Positions 8,799 to 16,758 of a stretch of DNA of 64,000 bases are shown in pieces. The translations under genes and the position numbers were made by a program. The notes below the pieces were generated by a model. The model had not been told where the DNA came from and did not search any database. It saw only the letters and a list, made by a program, of their open reading frames with translations. Position 1 is the first letter of the stretch; each line of letters starts with the position of its first letter. The DNA is taken from contig NZ_JAYGJQ010000002.1 of NCBI RefSeq assembly GCF_035013165.1, forward strand, positions 930,001 to 994,000, written 5' to 3'. Source of the DNA: Bacteriovorax sp. PP10. Its GTDB lineage: Bacteria; Bdellovibrionota; Bacteriovoracia; Bacteriovoracales; Bacteriovoracaceae.

Positions 8799-8825
8799 AA
8801 AGGCCCCATTTGGGGCCTTTGTTAT
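8799..8825. terminator. Bidirectional intrinsic terminator
   Basis: Perfect 9-bp stem AAAGGCCCC/GGGGCCTTT with a 4-nt loop, T-rich on the plus side and with an AAAAATAAA run that gives a U tract on the minus side. It ends both the lysine-rich gene and the DUF1993 gene. Confidence 0.88.
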
Positions 8826-9335
8826 TTATGGAAGCTTGTAAGGCATTGCCCCTAAAAAGTCTTTCTTACCCACATCAACACCATTGTGTCTTAAAATCGC
8901 GTAAGCAGTTGTCACGTGAAAATAAAGATTCGGAATCATATGGTGAATTACATATTCATTTCCTGTAAGCGTCTTACCTTCCCAACGTGGTTGAGTGATC
9001 GTCGCTGTTGCTGCATTTTTGTAATCTTCTGGTTTGAAGCTTTCAAGGTATGCAATCGTCGACTGAATACGAGCTTTAACTTCAGCTAAAGTTTTTTCAC
9101 TGTCATCGTTAGATGGAGCAGCTTTTCCAGTTAAACGAGAAGCTCCTAGTTTTGCTGTGTCACAAGCAATCTGTACTTGTCTGATTAGGTTAAACTGATC
9201 TGGTGCAAGTCTTGATTGAAGAAGAACATCAACATCGAATTTTTTAGAGTCAGCATATCCAGCTGCTTTTTCGAAAAAAGAGTCCATATTTTTTAAAGTT
9301 TTGATAAATTGAGTTACTGTAAGTTCATAAATCAT
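8826..9335 (-). CDS. DUF1993 family protein (DinB-like four-helix fold)
   Basis: 169 residues, matching DUF1993 over its full length: the N-terminal LTVTQFIKTLKNMDSFFEKA, RLAPDQFNLIRQVQIACDTAK in the middle, and HHMIPNLYFHVTTAYAILRHNGVDVGKKDFLG at the end. The family is distantly related to DinB/YfiT four-helix proteins and has no firm biochemical role. It is monocistronic, with a GGAGG ribosome site just upstream of the start. Confidence 0.88.
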   Translation of the reverse strand: MIYELTVTQFIKTLKNMDSFFEKAAGYADSKKFDVDVLLQSRLAPDQFNLIRQVQIACDTAKLGASRLTGKAAPSNDDSEKTLAEVKARIQSTIAYLESFKPEDYKNAATATITQPRWEGKTLTGNEYVIHHMIPNLYFHVTTAYAILRHNGVDVGKKDFLGAMPYKLP

Positions 9336-9433
9336 GAAGCCTCCAAAATTGAATTTTTTCTACAGTAACTAACCGGTACGAGTTATGTCAATTTTAGATG
9401 CATTAAGATTGATTAGTGGATAATATTGATACC

Positions 9434-10600
9434 ATGAAAAATATTATGAATGACTTTAGTCTCTCTACAATTGTCGCAGGTTTTATTGCAGTTCTTGTGG
9501 GTTACACCAGTTCGGCCGTTATTGTTTTCCAAGCAGCTACAGCAGCAGGGGCGAGTGCAGCCCAGGCCGGAGCTTGGCTTGGTATCATTTGTGTTGCCAT
9601 GGGAATTCTTACAATATCTCTTTCAGCAAAATATAAAATTCCTATTATGTTTGCATGGTCAACACCTGGAGCAGCTCTACTAATTACCAGCGTTGGAGGA
9701 TTTACTCTCTCGGAAGTGATTGGTGTATTTATTTTTTCAGCGGCCATGATTTTTCTCTGTGGTGTTACCGGATTCTTTGAAAAAATGATGAATAAGATTC
9801 CGGTAGGTATTGCTTCCGCGATGCTGGCAGGTATTTTACTGCATTTTGCTTTTGAGGTTTTTACTTCAATGAAGACCCAGATCGTTTTATCAATGGTGAT
9901 GTTTTTTACTTACATGATAGGTAGAAGATTTTTTCAAAGATATAACATCATCGTCGTTTTAGTTTTTGGAGTGATGGTCGCATGGCTTCAAAATCTTCTC
10001 CATTTTACACCAGTTGATTTTACAGTTTTGCGTCCAGAGTTTATTGCTCCGACTTTTAGTCTTGCAAGTATTATTGGAGTAGGAATTCCTTTGTTTATTG
10101 TGACGATGACTTCTCAAAATATGACTGGAGTTGCTGTCATAAAGGCCTTTGACTACAAACCACAGATTTCAAAGATTATCGGTTGGTCAGGGTTTGTGAA
10201 CCTTCTCATTGCACCTTTTGGTGGCTACACAATTAACCTAGCCGCTTTGACTGCTGCGATTTGTATGGGGCCTGAATCGCATCCCGATGAGACTAAGCGC
10301 TACACTGCAGCTATCAGTTCAGGGATTATCTATATTTTTATTGGCCTGTTTTCGAGTGCAATTGTTGGAATTTTTGTGGCGTTTCCAAAAGAGTTGATCA
10401 TGACTATTGCCGGACTTGCTTTAATTGGTACTATCAATAGTGGGATCATTTCTGCAGTTCATCACGAAGCAGACCGCGAAGCTTCAATGATGACGTTTTT
10501 TGTCACAGCTTCAGGTGTTTCACTTTTTGGAATTGGATCGGCCTTTTGGGGATTAGTTGCAGGATGTGTTTTCAGTTTGATTTTAAAATTAAGAAAGTAA
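9434..10600 (+). CDS. BenE-family membrane transporter
   Basis: A strongly hydrophobic protein of about 388 residues with some 10-12 membrane segments, matching the benzoate/H+ symporter BenE family across its length: FIAVLVGYTSSAVIVFQAA, MFAWSTPGAALL, IPVGIASAMLAGILLHF, VTMTSQNMTGVAVI, and GGYTINLAALTAAICMGPESHPDE. The last block is highly conserved in BenE. No benzoate catabolic genes are nearby, so the substrate is open. I choose ATG 9434 over the upstream GTG; there is no ribosome site, and TAATAT ends 7 nt before the ATG, suggesting a leaderless mRNA. Confidence 0.9.
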   Translation: MKNIMNDFSLSTIVAGFIAVLVGYTSSAVIVFQAATAAGASAAQAGAWLGIICVAMGILTISLSAKYKIPIMFAWSTPGAALLITSVGGFTLSEVIGVFIFSAAMIFLCGVTGFFEKMMNKIPVGIASAMLAGILLHFAFEVFTSMKTQIVLSMVMFFTYMIGRRFFQRYNIIVVLVFGVMVAWLQNLLHFTPVDFTVLRPEFIAPTFSLASIIGVGIPLFIVTMTSQNMTGVAVIKAFDYKPQISKIIGWSGFVNLLIAPFGGYTINLAALTAAICMGPESHPDETKRYTAAISSGIIYIFIGLFSSAIVGIFVAFPKELIMTIAGLALIGTINSGIISAVHHEADREASMMTFFVTASGVSLFGIGSAFWGLVAGCVFSLILKLRK

Positions 10601-10609
10601 GGACGTTCG

Positions 10610-11122
10610 ATGGAAGAGAAAATTGAAATTAAAGATCTCTTAAGCGAAGAAGAAAACCAGATTAAGAGTATGGAAGACCTGGTTAACCAGGCGCTGGAAG
10701 ATGAAAAATTTCTCAGTACAAAACTTCACGAAGTCGAAAATGACGATGAAGCGACGTTTGGGCAAAAGGTTTCTGATAAAGTGGCCGACTTCGGCGGAAG
10801 CTGGACTTTCATTATTGGCTTTTGTACGTTTCTGGTATTTTGGGTTATCGTAAACACTTTTATCTGGACAGTGAAACCAGCTGATCCATATCCATTTATT
10901 TTCTTAAATTTAATACTTTCATGTATTGCCGCTCTACAGGCGCCGATTATAATGATGAGCCAGAATCGTCAGGAAGAAAAAGACAGGAGAAGAGCGCGCT
11001 CAGATTTTATGATTAACCTAAAAGCTGAAATGGAAATTAGAAATCTTCACGATAAACTCGATGCCTTTCAAAAAACTCACGAAGAGCTGATTAGAAGGCT
11101 TACGGAAAATAAAAATATTTAA
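10610..11122 (+). CDS. DUF1003 family membrane protein
   Basis: 170 residues with an acidic N-terminal helix region, two closely spaced membrane segments ([19 protein letters not shown] and [20 protein letters not shown]) and the conserved [18 protein letters not shown] block, then a C-terminal coiled coil. This is the DUF1003 pattern; function is unknown. It starts 9 nt after the BenE gene with a GGA-type ribosome site, so the two are probably co-transcribed. It converges with the following gene, overlapping by 4 nt. Confidence 0.9.
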   Translation: MEEKIEIKDLLSEEENQIKSMEDLVNQALEDEKFLSTKLHEVENDDEATFGQKVSDKVADFGGSWTFIIGFCTFLVFWVIVNTFIWTVKPADPYPFIFLNLILSCIAALQAPIIMMSQNRQEEKDRRRARSDFMINLKAEMEIRNLHDKLDAFQKTHEELIRRLTENKNI

Positions 11123-12114
11123 CTTAGTGCCTGTGCTGCAAGTTCAAATGATCTTAAACGATCTTTGTGATCGTAAAGATCAGATGCAATGATCAACTCG
11201 TCTGCACCTGTGGCCTCTGCCAGGGCATAAAGCTGAGCTTTAATTTTTTCAGGACCTCCGCGCACAGAAGTTTGAAGTTTCGCTCTCACATACTGCTCTT
11301 CATTGGCATTCCAAAGCCCACTCATATCTTTTACAGGTGGCCTCATCTTAAGCGACTGGCCTTTAATCAGTGCTAAAAATCTTTGATACACACTGGTTGA
11401 TAAAAATTCTGCCTCTTCATCAGTTGGAGCACCAACCACCTGAACACCAATCATGATGTAAGGCGCTTTTAAGTGCACTGAAGGCGTAAAAAACTGGCGG
11501 TAGACATGAACTGCTTCCATCATAAGTTCAGGCGCAAAGTGGCCGGCAAATGAATAGGGAAGACCAAGACGACCGGCAAGTTCAGCGCTGTATAAACTTG
11601 AACCTAAAAGCCACACTGGAATTTTTGCTCCCATTCCTGGATTTGCAATCACTCGCGCTCCTTCTTGATTGCTAGAAAAATATTGGAAGAGCTCCTGAAC
11701 TTGTTCCGCAAAATTTTGTCCAGCTAAATCTCTTCTCATCGCTCTCATCGTCGCCTGGTCACTTCCAGGAGCTCGTCCTAATCCTAAATCAATTCGTCCA
11801 GGATAAAGACACTCTAGTGTGCCGAATTGCTCAGCGATAACGAGTGAAGCATGGTTCGGTAGCATGATCCCACCTGAACCAACTCTGATGGTATTTGTTT
11901 TACCGGCAATGTGCCCGATTAAAACAGAAGTGGCAGAACTCGCAATCCCATCCATATTATGGTGTTCAGCAAACCAGATGCGATTGTATCCCCATTTTTC
12001 TGCATGCTGAGCAAGGTCTACTGAATTTCTAAAAGCATCAGCGGCCGTATGATTAACAGCAATGGGTGCGAGGTCGAGAACAGAATATTTAATTTTTTTG
12101 TTTGGTGTATTCAT
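11119..12114 (-). CDS. Luciferase-like (LLM class) flavin-dependent oxidoreductase
   Basis: 331 residues of the bacterial-luciferase-like monooxygenase superfamily, closest to the MsnO8/YtmO-like branch that uses reduced FMN. Visible blocks: YSVLDLAPI at the N-terminus, [47 protein letters not shown], and [13 protein letters not shown]. The C-terminal [18 protein letters not shown] is also typical. Substrate cannot be told from sequence. It is monocistronic. Confidence 0.93.
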   Translation of the reverse strand: MNTPNKKIKYSVLDLAPIAVNHTAADAFRNSVDLAQHAEKWGYNRIWFAEHHNMDGIASSATSVLIGHIAGKTNTIRVGSGGIMLPNHASLVIAEQFGTLECLYPGRIDLGLGRAPGSDQATMRAMRRDLAGQNFAEQVQELFQYFSSNQEGARVIANPGMGAKIPVWLLGSSLYSAELAGRLGLPYSFAGHFAPELMMEAVHVYRQFFTPSVHLKAPYIMIGVQVVGAPTDEEAEFLSTSVYQRFLALIKGQSLKMRPPVKDMSGLWNANEEQYVRAKLQTSVRGGPEKIKAQLYALAEATGADELIIASDLYDHKDRLRSFELAAQALS

Positions 12115-12188
12115 ATATTGTGATCATACAATATTTGGAATTAAGAAACTATATGCCATTAGTCTGTAAGTTAGTATCGGCAGAGGAA

Positions 12189-13001
12189 CTAGGCCGGGTT
12201 AGTTTTTTCAGTCGAGAAAAGACTCATTAAAGTAGTATAGATCATGTTGTCGATAATTGATTTAGGCATCAATGATCCTATACTCTTACCGTTTAAATCA
12301 TTAATTTGAATTTTCTGATCGACAATCCCATCTACCATTACATTAAAAGTCATTCCAGAGCTAAATCCCATATTCAGTGTACGAAGTAGGGATCTTAAAT
12401 CTTGTGAAAGTTTTAAGGCACCAGGATTCTCTTGTAATTTTTCTTCGGCCTGCTCCAGTATGCGGTTTATGAAAACCAGACTCACTCCTAAAACAATTAG
12501 TGGGAGAGTGGATTTTGAGAGCATTTTTTGTCTGGCACCTTTTTGAAAGGCCATGGCAAATACTCCGCTGTAAAGTGAGAGTTTTAAAATGTAATTCCCG
12601 CGGTCTTCATTGGTTTTTAAATGACTGTAGTCTGTAGCAATTTTTTTTGTAAAACGTGTCAGCCTGTCTTTAGCATCAGGAACATTCACACGGGCACTTT
12701 GAATAGAGCCTCTGATCAAATTCTTAGAGTTTTCAGCAAAGTTTTTAAAAACAGATTTAGTTCCGTCTTTTTTTATAGTGGTCTTTAATTCTTTTAATGA
12801 AATGATTTTTTTCTTCGTTGAATAGTAAATCGGTTTCATATCTTTAGAAAAAATATTTCCACCAACTGATTTCCAGTCATCAAGTTTTAAAGTTGCAATC
12901 GCAGCACCTAATGCAACGAGATTGTCCGTAGGTATCTTCTCATTGAGAAGTTTTTGTAGGAGAGTGATGAATTCTTGTGGAGATATTTTCGCGTTTTGCA
13001 T
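12189..13001 (-). CDS. Hypothetical protein with one membrane segment
   Basis: 270 residues that I do not recognise. The first half is lysine-rich and soluble, and a hydrophobic stretch at about 165-185 (STLPLIVLGVSLVFINRIL) is the only likely membrane segment. The C-terminal third is mildly hydrophobic and ends near a DLNGKSIGSLMPKSIIDN segment. No signal peptide. The gene is flanked by non-coding gaps on both sides and is probably monocistronic. Coding is supported by length and codon use similar to its neighbours. Confidence 0.6.
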   Translation of the reverse strand: MQNAKISPQEFITLLQKLLNEKIPTDNLVALGAAIATLKLDDWKSVGGNIFSKDMKPIYYSTKKKIISLKELKTTIKKDGTKSVFKNFAENSKNLIRGSIQSARVNVPDAKDRLTRFTKKIATDYSHLKTNEDRGNYILKLSLYSGVFAMAFQKGARQKMLSKSTLPLIVLGVSLVFINRILEQAEEKLQENPGALKLSQDLRSLLRTLNMGFSSGMTFNVMVDGIVDQKIQINDLNGKSIGSLMPKSIIDNMIYTTLMSLFSTEKTNPA

Positions 13002-13111
13002 TTGTATAGTGTTTCACTCCTAAAAAAAGATTTCAACTAAAACAATGGGGAAAAACGCCCTGATGGGCCTTTGTAAAAGAGGAACAGGACTTGCACTTTA
13101 ATACTTAACTA

Positions 13112-13130
13112 TTGCGCTATCAACGCGCAA
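13112..13130. promoter_or_regulatory. Inverted repeat upstream of the exported esterase
   Basis: TTGCGC and GCGCAA flank a 7-nt spacer, 34 nt before the start codon of the gene at 13164. It could be an operator or a hairpin in the leader; no known regulator site is matched. Confidence 0.3.
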
Positions 13131-13163
13131 ACAAATATTAAACACTGCTAAGAGGATGAAGTT

Positions 13164-14183
13164 ATGTTGAAAGTATTATTACCGGCCCTGCTCACAATCT
13201 CCTTACATAGTGCTTATGCGGCAAAAATGGCGACCCCTAATAAGGAAATGAATACTGTCTTAACCGAACTTAATAAAAAAGGTGGCAGGCCTATTGAGAC
13301 ATTAACAGCTGGAGAGGCGAGAAAACAGCCGACTCCAGCAGATGCTGTCAAAGCAGTAATGGAAACTAAAAAAGATATGCCGAAAGCGTTGGTCTCTATT
13401 AAAGAAGTTCAGGTCAATGGAGCTGATGGGCCAATCCCTGCCCGAATTTATATTCCAGAAGGCGGAATTAAGCCAATGCCGGTTGTGGTTTATTATCACG
13501 GTGGTGGATTTGTTATCGCCGATAATAATGTTTACGATGCAACTCCAAGATCCCTTGCAGATCAGACGAAATCTATTTTTATTTCAGTTGAATATAGAAA
13601 AGGTCCAGAACATAAATTCCCAGCAGCTCATGACGATGCTTTTGCCGCCTATAAATGGGTGTTGGCAAATGCAGGATCTTTTGGTGGAGATCCTAAGCGT
13701 GTGGCCGTAGCAGGTGAGAGCGCTGGCGGAAACCTTGCACTTAACGTGGCCATTAGAGCGCGTGATGAAAAAGTACAGATCCCTGCTCATGAACTTATCA
13801 TTTATCCGATTGCTGGAAGTTATATGGGAACAGCTTCATATAAAGAAAACGCCAATGCAAAACCTCTTAACCGAGAAATGATGGGATGGTTTATGAACCA
13901 ATACTTGTCAGACCCAAAACAAAAAGATGACAAGAGAATCAATCTTCTTACGGCCAATTTTCAAGGGCTCAATGATGCAACAATTATTACAGCACAAATT
14001 GATCCATTAAGAAGCGAAGGTTTTGAGTTGGCAGAAAAAATGAAAGCTCAGGGTGTAGATGTGAAATACAAAAACTATAAAGGTGTGACTCACGAATTTT
14101 TCGGAATGGCACCGGTTCTTAAAGAAGCTCGTGAAGCTCAAAAGCTTGCAGCTAAAGATCTCACGAAAGCATTTAAACAATAA
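13164..14183 (+). CDS. Exported alpha/beta hydrolase of the hormone-sensitive lipase family
   Basis: A signal peptide (ending SAYA) precedes a 320-residue esterase. The HSL/family IV signature is complete: oxyanion-hole HGGGF, nucleophile elbow GESAGGN, the acid in AQIDPLRSEG, and the catalytic His in GVTHEFFGM. Such enzymes hydrolyse short- to medium-chain esters; here it would act in the periplasm or outside the cell. A GAGGAT ribosome site supports the start. It is followed 12 nt later by a second, unrelated alpha/beta hydrolase on the same strand, likely in one operon. Confidence 0.92.
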   Translation: MLKVLLPALLTISLHSAYAAKMATPNKEMNTVLTELNKKGGRPIETLTAGEARKQPTPADAVKAVMETKKDMPKALVSIKEVQVNGADGPIPARIYIPEGGIKPMPVVVYYHGGGFVIADNNVYDATPRSLADQTKSIFISVEYRKGPEHKFPAAHDDAFAAYKWVLANAGSFGGDPKRVAVAGESAGGNLALNVAIRARDEKVQIPAHELIIYPIAGSYMGTASYKENANAKPLNREMMGWFMNQYLSDPKQKDDKRINLLTANFQGLNDATIITAQIDPLRSEGFELAEKMKAQGVDVKYKNYKGVTHEFFGMAPVLKEAREAQKLAAKDLTKAFKQ

Positions 14184-14195
14184 TTAGGAGGCCTC

Positions 14196-15005
14196 ATGGA
14201 TATTAACACTCTTTACGTACAAACTCAGGGGAGTTTTAGAAATGAGGCCATCATATTTCTTCATGCTTTTCCTATGACATCGGACATGTGGAAAGAGCAG
14301 ATGAGTTTTTTTTCAAAAACACATTACACGCTTGCTCCAGACCTGCCAGGGTTCGGAAAAGGTGTGCTGCCTTTTCATGCCATTACATTTGAACATTATG
14401 TCGATGCGGTTATCAGTTTTTTAAGAGAGGCAGGAATCAAGCGTTCTATATGGTGTGGACTCTCAATGGGGGGCTACCTCGCGATGAGAATGTACGAGCG
14501 CGCTCCTGAATTATGTAGCGGCCTAATTCTGGCCAATACTAAAGCGGCAGCAGATGATAATGCGGCCAAAGAAAAAAGATGGAGTACGATTAAAATGCTT
14601 CATTCACACCGTGAGGAATTCATTGCAAAGCAGTGGCATGCGATGGTTTCAAAATCTTCTTTGGAAAAAGTTAAATTGAAAAAATGCTTTCAGGAGATTG
14701 TTTCTAAAAGTGATGAAGAAGGAATTAGTGCTGGTCTTGTGAGTCTTGCGACTAGAATGGATAATACCGAAACACTTGCCCATATTACAGTTCCGACACT
14801 TATCCTGGCAGGTGAGCATGATAAAATCATCCCATTAAGTGAGATGCAATTCCTGCAAGAAAATATTCAAGGAAGTCGTTTGGAGATTATTAAAGGTACA
14901 GGCCACTTAAGCAATATGGAAAATCCGGATGACTTTAATAAAGTCATCGCAGACTTCCTTGCAAGTTTACATACAGATCATGTTAATTCTTCATTGTTGA
15001 ATTGA
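14196..15005 (+). CDS. Alpha/beta hydrolase
   Basis: 269 residues, cytoplasmic, with the classical fold order: LHAFPMTSDMW (HG-like oxyanion region), nucleophile elbow GLSMGGYLAM, acid in GEHDKIIP, and His in GTGHLSNMENP. Closest in style to the 3-oxoadipate enol-lactonase/esterase type, but the substrate cannot be inferred. An AGGAGG ribosome site lies 6-7 nt before the ATG. It overlaps the convergent DUF924 gene by 15 nt. Confidence 0.9.
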   Translation: MDINTLYVQTQGSFRNEAIIFLHAFPMTSDMWKEQMSFFSKTHYTLAPDLPGFGKGVLPFHAITFEHYVDAVISFLREAGIKRSIWCGLSMGGYLAMRMYERAPELCSGLILANTKAAADDNAAKEKRWSTIKMLHSHREEFIAKQWHAMVSKSSLEKVKLKKCFQEIVSKSDEEGISAGLVSLATRMDNTETLAHITVPTLILAGEHDKIIPLSEMQFLQENIQGSRLEIIKGTGHLSNMENPDDFNKVIADFLASLHTDHVNSSLLN

Positions 15006-15596
15006 TGTCGTTCTTTCAATTGTAATGCTTTCAAAGCTCGCCATGTTATTTCCAAATAAAGGACCCGCTTGTTTTAAGAATTCAATTTCTTCAGGAGTGG
15101 AAGTTCTACCTAAGATTTTATTGCGGTAAGGATAACGTCCAAAACGTTCAATAATTGATTTATGCTTTAATTCGAAATCAAAAGATTCTTCTAATCCTGG
15201 CTCTGAAAAAAGCAGCATCGCCGAATTATGAATCATGTCTGATTCACTGTGCATGTAGGGCATATAAAGAAACTGTTTATACTTGGGTGCCAGGTTTTTA
15301 TTGTATTCACCTCTTACTGCTTCCTGAGCAAGGACTAAGGCCATAGGGTCATAGATAAAAGACTTGGGATCATCGCGGTAAATATTGCGTGAAAATTGGT
15401 CGATAACTAAAATTTCGGCCAGCCTTCCCATAGGCTCATTTCTCCAGGATGAATATTCACCGGCCACTACTGAGGAGTGGAGCGCTATAAAACGCTCTGT
15501 CATCTTTAAATCAATATTTTCATCTCTTTCAAATCGTTGTGTTGGAGTTAGTTCTTCAAACCAGAAGTCGATGACTTCTTGATAATTAGTAGTCAT
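14991..15596 (-). CDS. DUF924 family protein
   Basis: 201 residues matching DUF924 throughout: VIDFWFEELTPTQRF at the N-terminus, MGRLAEILVIDQFSRNIYRDDP in the middle, and FLYMPYMHSESDMIHNSA, then the RFGRYPYRNKILGRTSTPEE block near the end. The family is all-helical (TPR-like) and of unknown function. It lies 2 nt after the small gene upstream and is probably translated from the same transcript. Confidence 0.92.
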   Translation of the reverse strand: MTTNYQEVIDFWFEELTPTQRFERDENIDLKMTERFIALHSSVVAGEYSSWRNEPMGRLAEILVIDQFSRNIYRDDPKSFIYDPMALVLAQEAVRGEYNKNLAPKYKQFLYMPYMHSESDMIHNSAMLLFSEPGLEESFDFELKHKSIIERFGRYPYRNKILGRTSTPEEIEFLKQAGPLFGNNMASFESITIERTTSIQQ

Positions 15597-15598
15597 GA

Positions 15599-15814
15599 CT
15601 ATTTACCTCTATTCGAGTTTTTATGAGTGAATGATCCATTCACGTAATGATTTTCGACTGCAGCTGTTTCGCCAACTTGAATTCTTGAATTCTCTTTGCT
15701 CTTTTCGTCAGCAGCAAATGTAGCAGGTGTAACTTTTCTTTGTGGTGGTTGAGTTTGAGGTTTTTCTGCCTCGGTTTTCTTGGATAGGTCAGTGTCTAGT
15801 TTCTGCTTAGTCAT
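15599..15814 (-). CDS. Small hydrophilic protein, unknown
   Basis: 71 residues from the ATG at 15812-15814, chosen because AAGGAG (15821-15826 on the minus strand) sits 6 nt upstream; a 9-codon extension runs through the terminator hairpin and is unlikely. The protein is Lys/Glu/Gln-rich, without hydrophobic core or motif, and probably disordered. Its transcript must pass a strong hairpin-plus-U-run immediately upstream of its ribosome site, so its expression, and that of DUF924 behind it, may be conditional. Confidence 0.65.
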   Translation of the reverse strand: MTKQKLDTDLSKKTEAEKPQTQPPQRKVTPATFAADEKSKENSRIQVGETAAVENHYVNGSFTHKNSNRGK

Positions 15815-15828
15815 GATTTTCTCCTTGA

Positions 15829-15955
15829 AATAAAAAGCCACCCGAAGGTGGCTTCTTATTGATGATGTGTGGAAATAGATTTTTAAGGTCTACACAATGG
15901 CGATCACAATAATCTTTGCCTTTGTCTTGCGTTCCATGGCCAAGATCTCTCTTGG
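15829..15955 (-). ncRNA. Candidate attenuated leader or small RNA
   Basis: On the minus strand a TATATT preceded 17 nt upstream by TTCTTG could start RNA near 15955. It would begin with CCAAGA-GAGA-TCTTGG (15940-15955, a GNRA-capped hairpin) and end about 115 nt later at a terminator. That terminator is GCCACC-UUCG-GGUGGC (15835-15854) followed by CTTTTTATTT. The same CCAAGA can instead pair with an upstream TCTTGG (15982-15987 on the plus strand as CCAAGA), giving mutually exclusive stems if transcription starts earlier. No known riboswitch is recognised. Confidence 0.35.
15831..15854 (-). terminator. Intrinsic terminator with UUCG tetraloop, upstream of a ribosome site
   Basis: The 8-bp stem AAGCCACC/GGTGGCTT with a cUUCGg loop is followed on the minus strand by TTTTTATTT. 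The ribosome site of the 71-residue gene begins 5 nt beyond the U run, leaving no room for a promoter between them. Confidence 0.8.
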
Positions 15956-16072
15956 TACTAATATATAATGCATCTGTGGTGCCAAGAATTTAGCTATGAA
16001 AATAGGTGATTTCTCATTGGGAATACTGATCGTGGGGAAAATGTCCGCAAGAATTGCGCCCCAGCAAAAAAA

Positions 16073-16103
16073 TTGACAAAAGTATGTGTCGTGAGTGAAT
16101 AAT
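16073..16103 (+). promoter_or_regulatory. Candidate promoter of the UDG-like gene
   Basis: A perfect TTGACA at 16073-16078 is followed by AATAAT at 16098-16103 (19-nt spacing; TGAATA at 17 nt is the alternative). The start codon lies 6-8 nt downstream and has no ribosome site, suggesting a leaderless mRNA. Confidence 0.4.
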
Positions 16104-16108
16104 AAGTA

Positions 16109-16687
16109 ATGGATCTTATCGAGTATCACCCATACAAACCTTTTATTCCACCTCACTCAAAAAAATTAATTATTGGCAATTTTCCGATTGGAAAATTTTC
16201 AAATCCAGCGCGCTTTCATGAAATAAAAAATGGAGAAATGAATTTTTATTACGGTGGAGCAAGCAACAAGCTATGGAGGTTACTATCAGAGTGTTTTGGA
16301 AGATCATTAACGACTATAAAAGAAATTAAATTTTTTTTGAAAGAACATCACTTTGCTCTGGCCGACATACTTCTGTCTTGTCGAAGAATAAATGGCAGTG
16401 GCCTTGATACGGCCTTATATGACAAAACTTACAACACTGATTTAAGAAAAATTATTGAAAAAGAAAACTTCGAAGAGCTGCTTTTTACCTCTCGTCATGT
16501 CTACACTCAGTTTAGAAAACATATTGGAAAATTCCCAAATATCAAGCAAACCATACTTATATCGCCATCGCCCACAGCGGTGCGAGGATTAGTCAAAAAC
16601 AAAGAATACCTCGAATTAAAGAAGAAAAATCGGGACCTTTCAATCGAAGAGTTTCGTCTAATGAAATATAAGCAGGTATTTTCATGA
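16109..16687 (+). CDS. Uracil-DNA glycosylase-superfamily protein
   Basis: 192 residues with the pattern of the UDG-like family often annotated near G/T(U) mismatch glycosylases: KLIIGNFPIGKF (first active-site loop), FYYGGASNKLWRLLSECFG, LADILLSCRRINGSGLD, and ILISPSPTAVRG (the HPSPxA-like second loop). The family binds uracil or modified bases in DNA. The usual catalytic Asn/Asp of loop 1 is not evident, so activity and base specificity are uncertain. It stands alone. Confidence 0.75.
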   Translation: MDLIEYHPYKPFIPPHSKKLIIGNFPIGKFSNPARFHEIKNGEMNFYYGGASNKLWRLLSECFGRSLTTIKEIKFFLKEHHFALADILLSCRRINGSGLDTALYDKTYNTDLRKIIEKENFEELLFTSRHVYTQFRKHIGKFPNIKQTILISPSPTAVRGLVKNKEYLELKKKNRDLSIEEFRLMKYKQVFS

Positions 16688-16693
16688 TTAGAC

Positions 16694-16722
16694 TTTCAAA
16701 AACATGATGTATTACGTATAAA
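16694..16722 (+). promoter_or_regulatory. Candidate promoter of tamA-tamB
   Basis: TTTCAA at 16694-16699 and TATAAA at 16717-16722 with 17-nt spacing, followed by about 35 nt of leader before the tamA-like start codon. Confidence 0.45.
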
Positions 16723-16758
16723 GAGGTAACTTTTTCGGCCTTTTTGATGCGTTGGTAA

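Noticed and set aside
15890-16156. Minus-strand 88-codon frame
   Set aside because: Hydrophobic, without ribosome site, and overlapping the likely promoter and start of the UDG-like gene. The region is better explained as leader or small RNA.
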